From NCBI GenBank assembly GCA_046758845.1, contig JBHIBA010000076.1, positions 1 through 16,111 on the forward strand: a stretch of 16,111 nt of DNA, read 5' to 3'. The notes beneath the pieces were generated by a model. It saw only the letters and a program-made list of their open reading frames with translations, had not been told where the DNA came from and searched no databases. Source of the DNA: JBHIBA01 sp046758845 (lineage in GTDB: Bacteria > UBA8248 > JACPRG01 > G963555815). The translations under genes and the position numbers were made by a program. Positions 14,707 to 16,111 of this stretch are shown piece after piece. Within the stretch, counting starts at the first letter, position 1; each line of letters begins with the position of its first letter.

Positions 14707-15741
14707 ATGAGCCAAGATGCCCGTTACAGCAAGCCCGACGTTTACATTGTCACCCCGAGAGTCCCCCGGCAGCCGGCGGGTCTGAAGAACTACTTCTCGG
14801 AGGTGACGCGGAAGGCGGAGGAGATGGGGTACGACCGGGCCTGGAACATCGAGACCAACGACCGCGACGCCTTCGCCCAGGCCACCCTCATGACCCTGGG
14901 CTCATCGAAGATCAATGTCGGCACCAACATCGTCAGCTACTTCACCCATACGCCCACGCTTCTGGCCATGGGCGCCTTTACGCTGGACGAGGTCTCGGGG
15001 GGACGGTTCATTCTGGGGATCGGTCCCGGCGGCACGCAGATCATCACCCACGGCCACGGCATCCCCTTCGAGAAGCCCGTGGCACGGTGCCGGGAGACGC
15101 TGGAAATCATCCGCCGGCTGGTGCGCGGCGAGCGCCTCACGTATCAGGGCAAGATTTTCAACATTCAGCGCGATTTTCGGCTTCGGCTCGGCGTCGAGAA
15201 TCGGGAGGTTCCCATTTACATCAGCGCCATCAATCCAAAAATGCTCCAGCTGGCCGGCGAGATGGCCGACGGCGTCATCATGACCCATTTCCCCCTGGAG
15301 GCCCTCGAGGACGTCAAGAAGAACATCGCCATCGGAGCGAAGCGGACGGGGCGGGACCCGTCGGAGGTTCACGTCCTGGCCAACCAGCCGGTCGGGGTCG
15401 GCAGAGGAGACGGTCCGACCAACCTGCGCAAGGCGATCTGCTGGCACCTGGCCTCGGAGACCTTCGACTGGTTCGTCGGCCATACGGAATGGGGGGAGCT
15501 TCGGCAGCGCATCCGTGACCTGTGGTGGGAAGGCCGCCGGGAGGAGGCCGCCGCCTCGGCCGAGGACCGTTTCGTTGAGACCTTCGGCCTCGGTTACCGC
15601 GATGACGTCGTCCAGAAGCGGATCGGCGAGCACCTCGACGCCGGTGTCGTCCCGGTCCTGGACGTTCACGGGGTTCGCAAGGGCCATGAGGAGGAAGACA
15701 CCCTGCACGTCCTCCAGCTCGGGGTCGAGACCTTCCGGTAA
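14707..15741 (+). CDS. LLM-class (luciferase-like) flavin-dependent oxidoreductase
   Basis: A TIM-barrel oxidoreductase of 344 aa that would use FMN or coenzyme F420; sequence alone does not tell which. ATG 14707 is chosen because AAGGAG lies 9 nt upstream; a frame opening at 14647 has no such site. Family features are KAEEMGYDRAWNIE at 34-47, INVGTNIVSYFTHTPTLLAMGAFTLDEVSGGRFILGIGPGG (about 70-111, the bacterial-luciferase core with the GIGPGG turn), a VARCRETLEIIRRLVRGE helix, VPIYISAINPKMLQLAGEMADGV, and a C-terminal RIGEHLDAGV block. Related enzymes include methylene-H4MPT reductase-like and alkane/amine monooxygenases; the substrate here is unknown. It seems to be a single-gene unit, as no partner flavin reductase is adjacent. 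Confidence 0.88.
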   Translation: MSQDARYSKPDVYIVTPRVPRQPAGLKNYFSEVTRKAEEMGYDRAWNIETNDRDAFAQATLMTLGSSKINVGTNIVSYFTHTPTLLAMGAFTLDEVSGGRFILGIGPGGTQIITHGHGIPFEKPVARCRETLEIIRRLVRGERLTYQGKIFNIQRDFRLRLGVENREVPIYISAINPKMLQLAGEMADGVIMTHFPLEALEDVKKNIAIGAKRTGRDPSEVHVLANQPVGVGRGDGPTNLRKAICWHLASETFDWFVGHTEWGELRQRIRDLWWEGRREEAAASAEDRFVETFGLGYRDDVVQKRIGEHLDAGVVPVLDVHGVRKGHEEEDTLHVLQLGVETFR

Positions 15742-15770
15742 GAGCGAGGGACAGATCGCGGGGGACACTT

Positions 15771-15822
15771 TCCAGGGGCAATCAGGGATTCTGGGGGGCC
15801 TTTTTAAAAGCCAGCCCCCCGC
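15771..15822. repeat. Gene-3' hairpin element, second instance
   Basis: It starts TTTCCAGGGG (15773-15782), then GGGGGGC (15793-15799) pairs with GCCCCCC (15814-15820) around an A/T-rich loop containing CTTTTTAAAAG, and ends CCCGCA. The element at 12574-12607 has the same order of parts. It lies 30 bases after the LLM stop and may act in 3'-end formation. Confidence 0.5.
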
Positions 15823-15843
15823 ACCCCCCGCAAAACTTTTGAC

Positions 15844-15864
15844 GGCCGAGCCGCAGGCTCGGCC
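15844..15864 (+). terminator. Strong hairpin downstream of the LLM gene
   Basis: GGCCGAGCC (15844-15852), loop GCA, GGCTCGGCC (15856-15864), a perfect 9-bp stem. Only a broken T-run (TGCTTTGGGTT) follows, so termination is plausible but not certain; it may be a REP-type palindrome. Confidence 0.5.
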
Positions 15865-15932
15865 TGCTTTGGGTTGGATGTGGATTTGGCTGGGCTGATT
15901 GTTTGTCGCCTGCCGTTAGCTTGATCCTTTGT

Positions 15933-15970
15933 CCGGATGCCCGTCTGCCTTCGGCAGCCGCAGCATCCGG
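15933..15970. repeat. Nested hairpin
   Basis: CCGGATGC (15933-15940) pairs with GCATCCGG (15963-15970), enclosing CTGCC-TTC-GGCAG (15945-15957). It is a two-tier stem-loop in a gene-free region. No coding or promoter role is evident. Confidence 0.6.
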
Positions 15971-16000
15971 CCAATGAGCCAGTTCTGCCGAAAATAGAAC

Positions 16001-16080
16001 GGGCCGGTCCGGAGACCGGCCCCTACGCCCGCTTACGCTCTCGATATGCATTCCGTAGGGGCGGGTCTCCGTACCCGCCC
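16001..16080. repeat. Inverted pair of 27-bp REP-like palindromes
   Basis: Copy A is 16001-16027 and copy B, on the opposite strand, is 16054-16080. Aligned, they differ at 3 of 27 positions. A folds as a 9-bp stem (16001-16009 with 16014-16022) with loop CGGA; B folds as an 8-bp stem (16059-16066 with 16073-16080). Both end in CCCCTACG on their own strand, and the 26 bases between them are unremarkable. The arrangement is that of a REP or BIME-like intergenic unit. Confidence 0.8.
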
Positions 16081-16087
16081 GAATAAA

Positions 16088-16111
16088 AGTTTTTCAGGGG
16101 GTCCAGGGGGA
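16088..16111. repeat. Start of a further C/G-tract element, cut by the window edge
   Basis: AGTTTTTCAGGGGG (16089-16102) followed by TCCAGGGGGA resembles the TTTTTTCCAGGGGG opening of the element at 12570-12583. The rest lies outside the window. Confidence 0.35.

Noticed and set aside
15782..16051. 89-codon minus-strand frame at the right end
   Set aside because: It runs through four hairpins in a gene-free region and has no family resemblance.

Overview
The window is GC-rich bacterial DNA from a diderm, as shown by the TonB-type protein and by lipid-carrier envelope glycosyltransferases. It also carries a HemQ-type (coproporphyrin-dependent) heme enzyme, a HrcA/CIRCE-controlled groESL operon, an archease-RtcB pair, a luciferase-like flavin oxidoreductase, a probable selenoprotein and REP-like intergenic palindromes. 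This mix fits an uncultured soil, sediment or groundwater lineage (for example Methylomirabilota/Rokubacteria, Nitrospirota or Desulfobacterota relatives). The sequence alone does not settle the phylum.

Layout. Bases 2-100 are the AT-rich tail of an unrecognised + strand gene. From 8846 down to 273 on the minus strand runs a tight seven-gene cluster: TonB-like protein, archease, rtcB, gpsA, a fused PAP2 phosphatase/GT39-type glycosyltransferase, a GT2 polyprenyl-phosphate sugar transferase, and hemQ. Several junctions overlap (8, 4 and 8 bases) and use GTG or TTG starts that only the overlaps and Shine-Dalgarno sequences reveal. A candidate promoter with a palindrome over its -35 region lies at 8912-8941. 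Upstream of it, groES and groL (11028 to 9066) form their own unit, with a promoter plus CIRCE operator at the front and a strong intrinsic terminator at the back. A palindrome-rich gap of about 500 bases follows. Next come an RNase Z-like metallo-beta-lactamase protein (+), a stand-alone DUF1989 protein (-), an AhpD-like protein with an in-frame TGA (+), a DoxX membrane protein (+) and an LLM-class flavin oxidoreductase (+). The last 370 bases hold no gene but several strong hairpins.

How the genes may work together. GT2 would charge a polyprenyl phosphate with a sugar. The GT39 half of the fusion would move the sugar onto an envelope acceptor outside the inner membrane. The PAP2 half could recycle the carrier or dephosphorylate a lipid. 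GpsA supplies glycerol-3-phosphate for phospholipids. Archease activates RtcB for RNA ligation. HemQ makes heme.

The most notable item is the AhpD-like gene at 13412-13981. A TGA falls exactly at the second Cys position of the CxxC motif, the protein resumes in frame with family-like sequence, and a perfect 8-bp hairpin begins 12 nt after the TGA. Together these predict a CxxU selenoprotein. Also notable are the PAP2-GT39 fusion beside a GT2 enzyme, and a pair of inverted REP-like palindromes near the right end that differ by a compensatory base-pair change.
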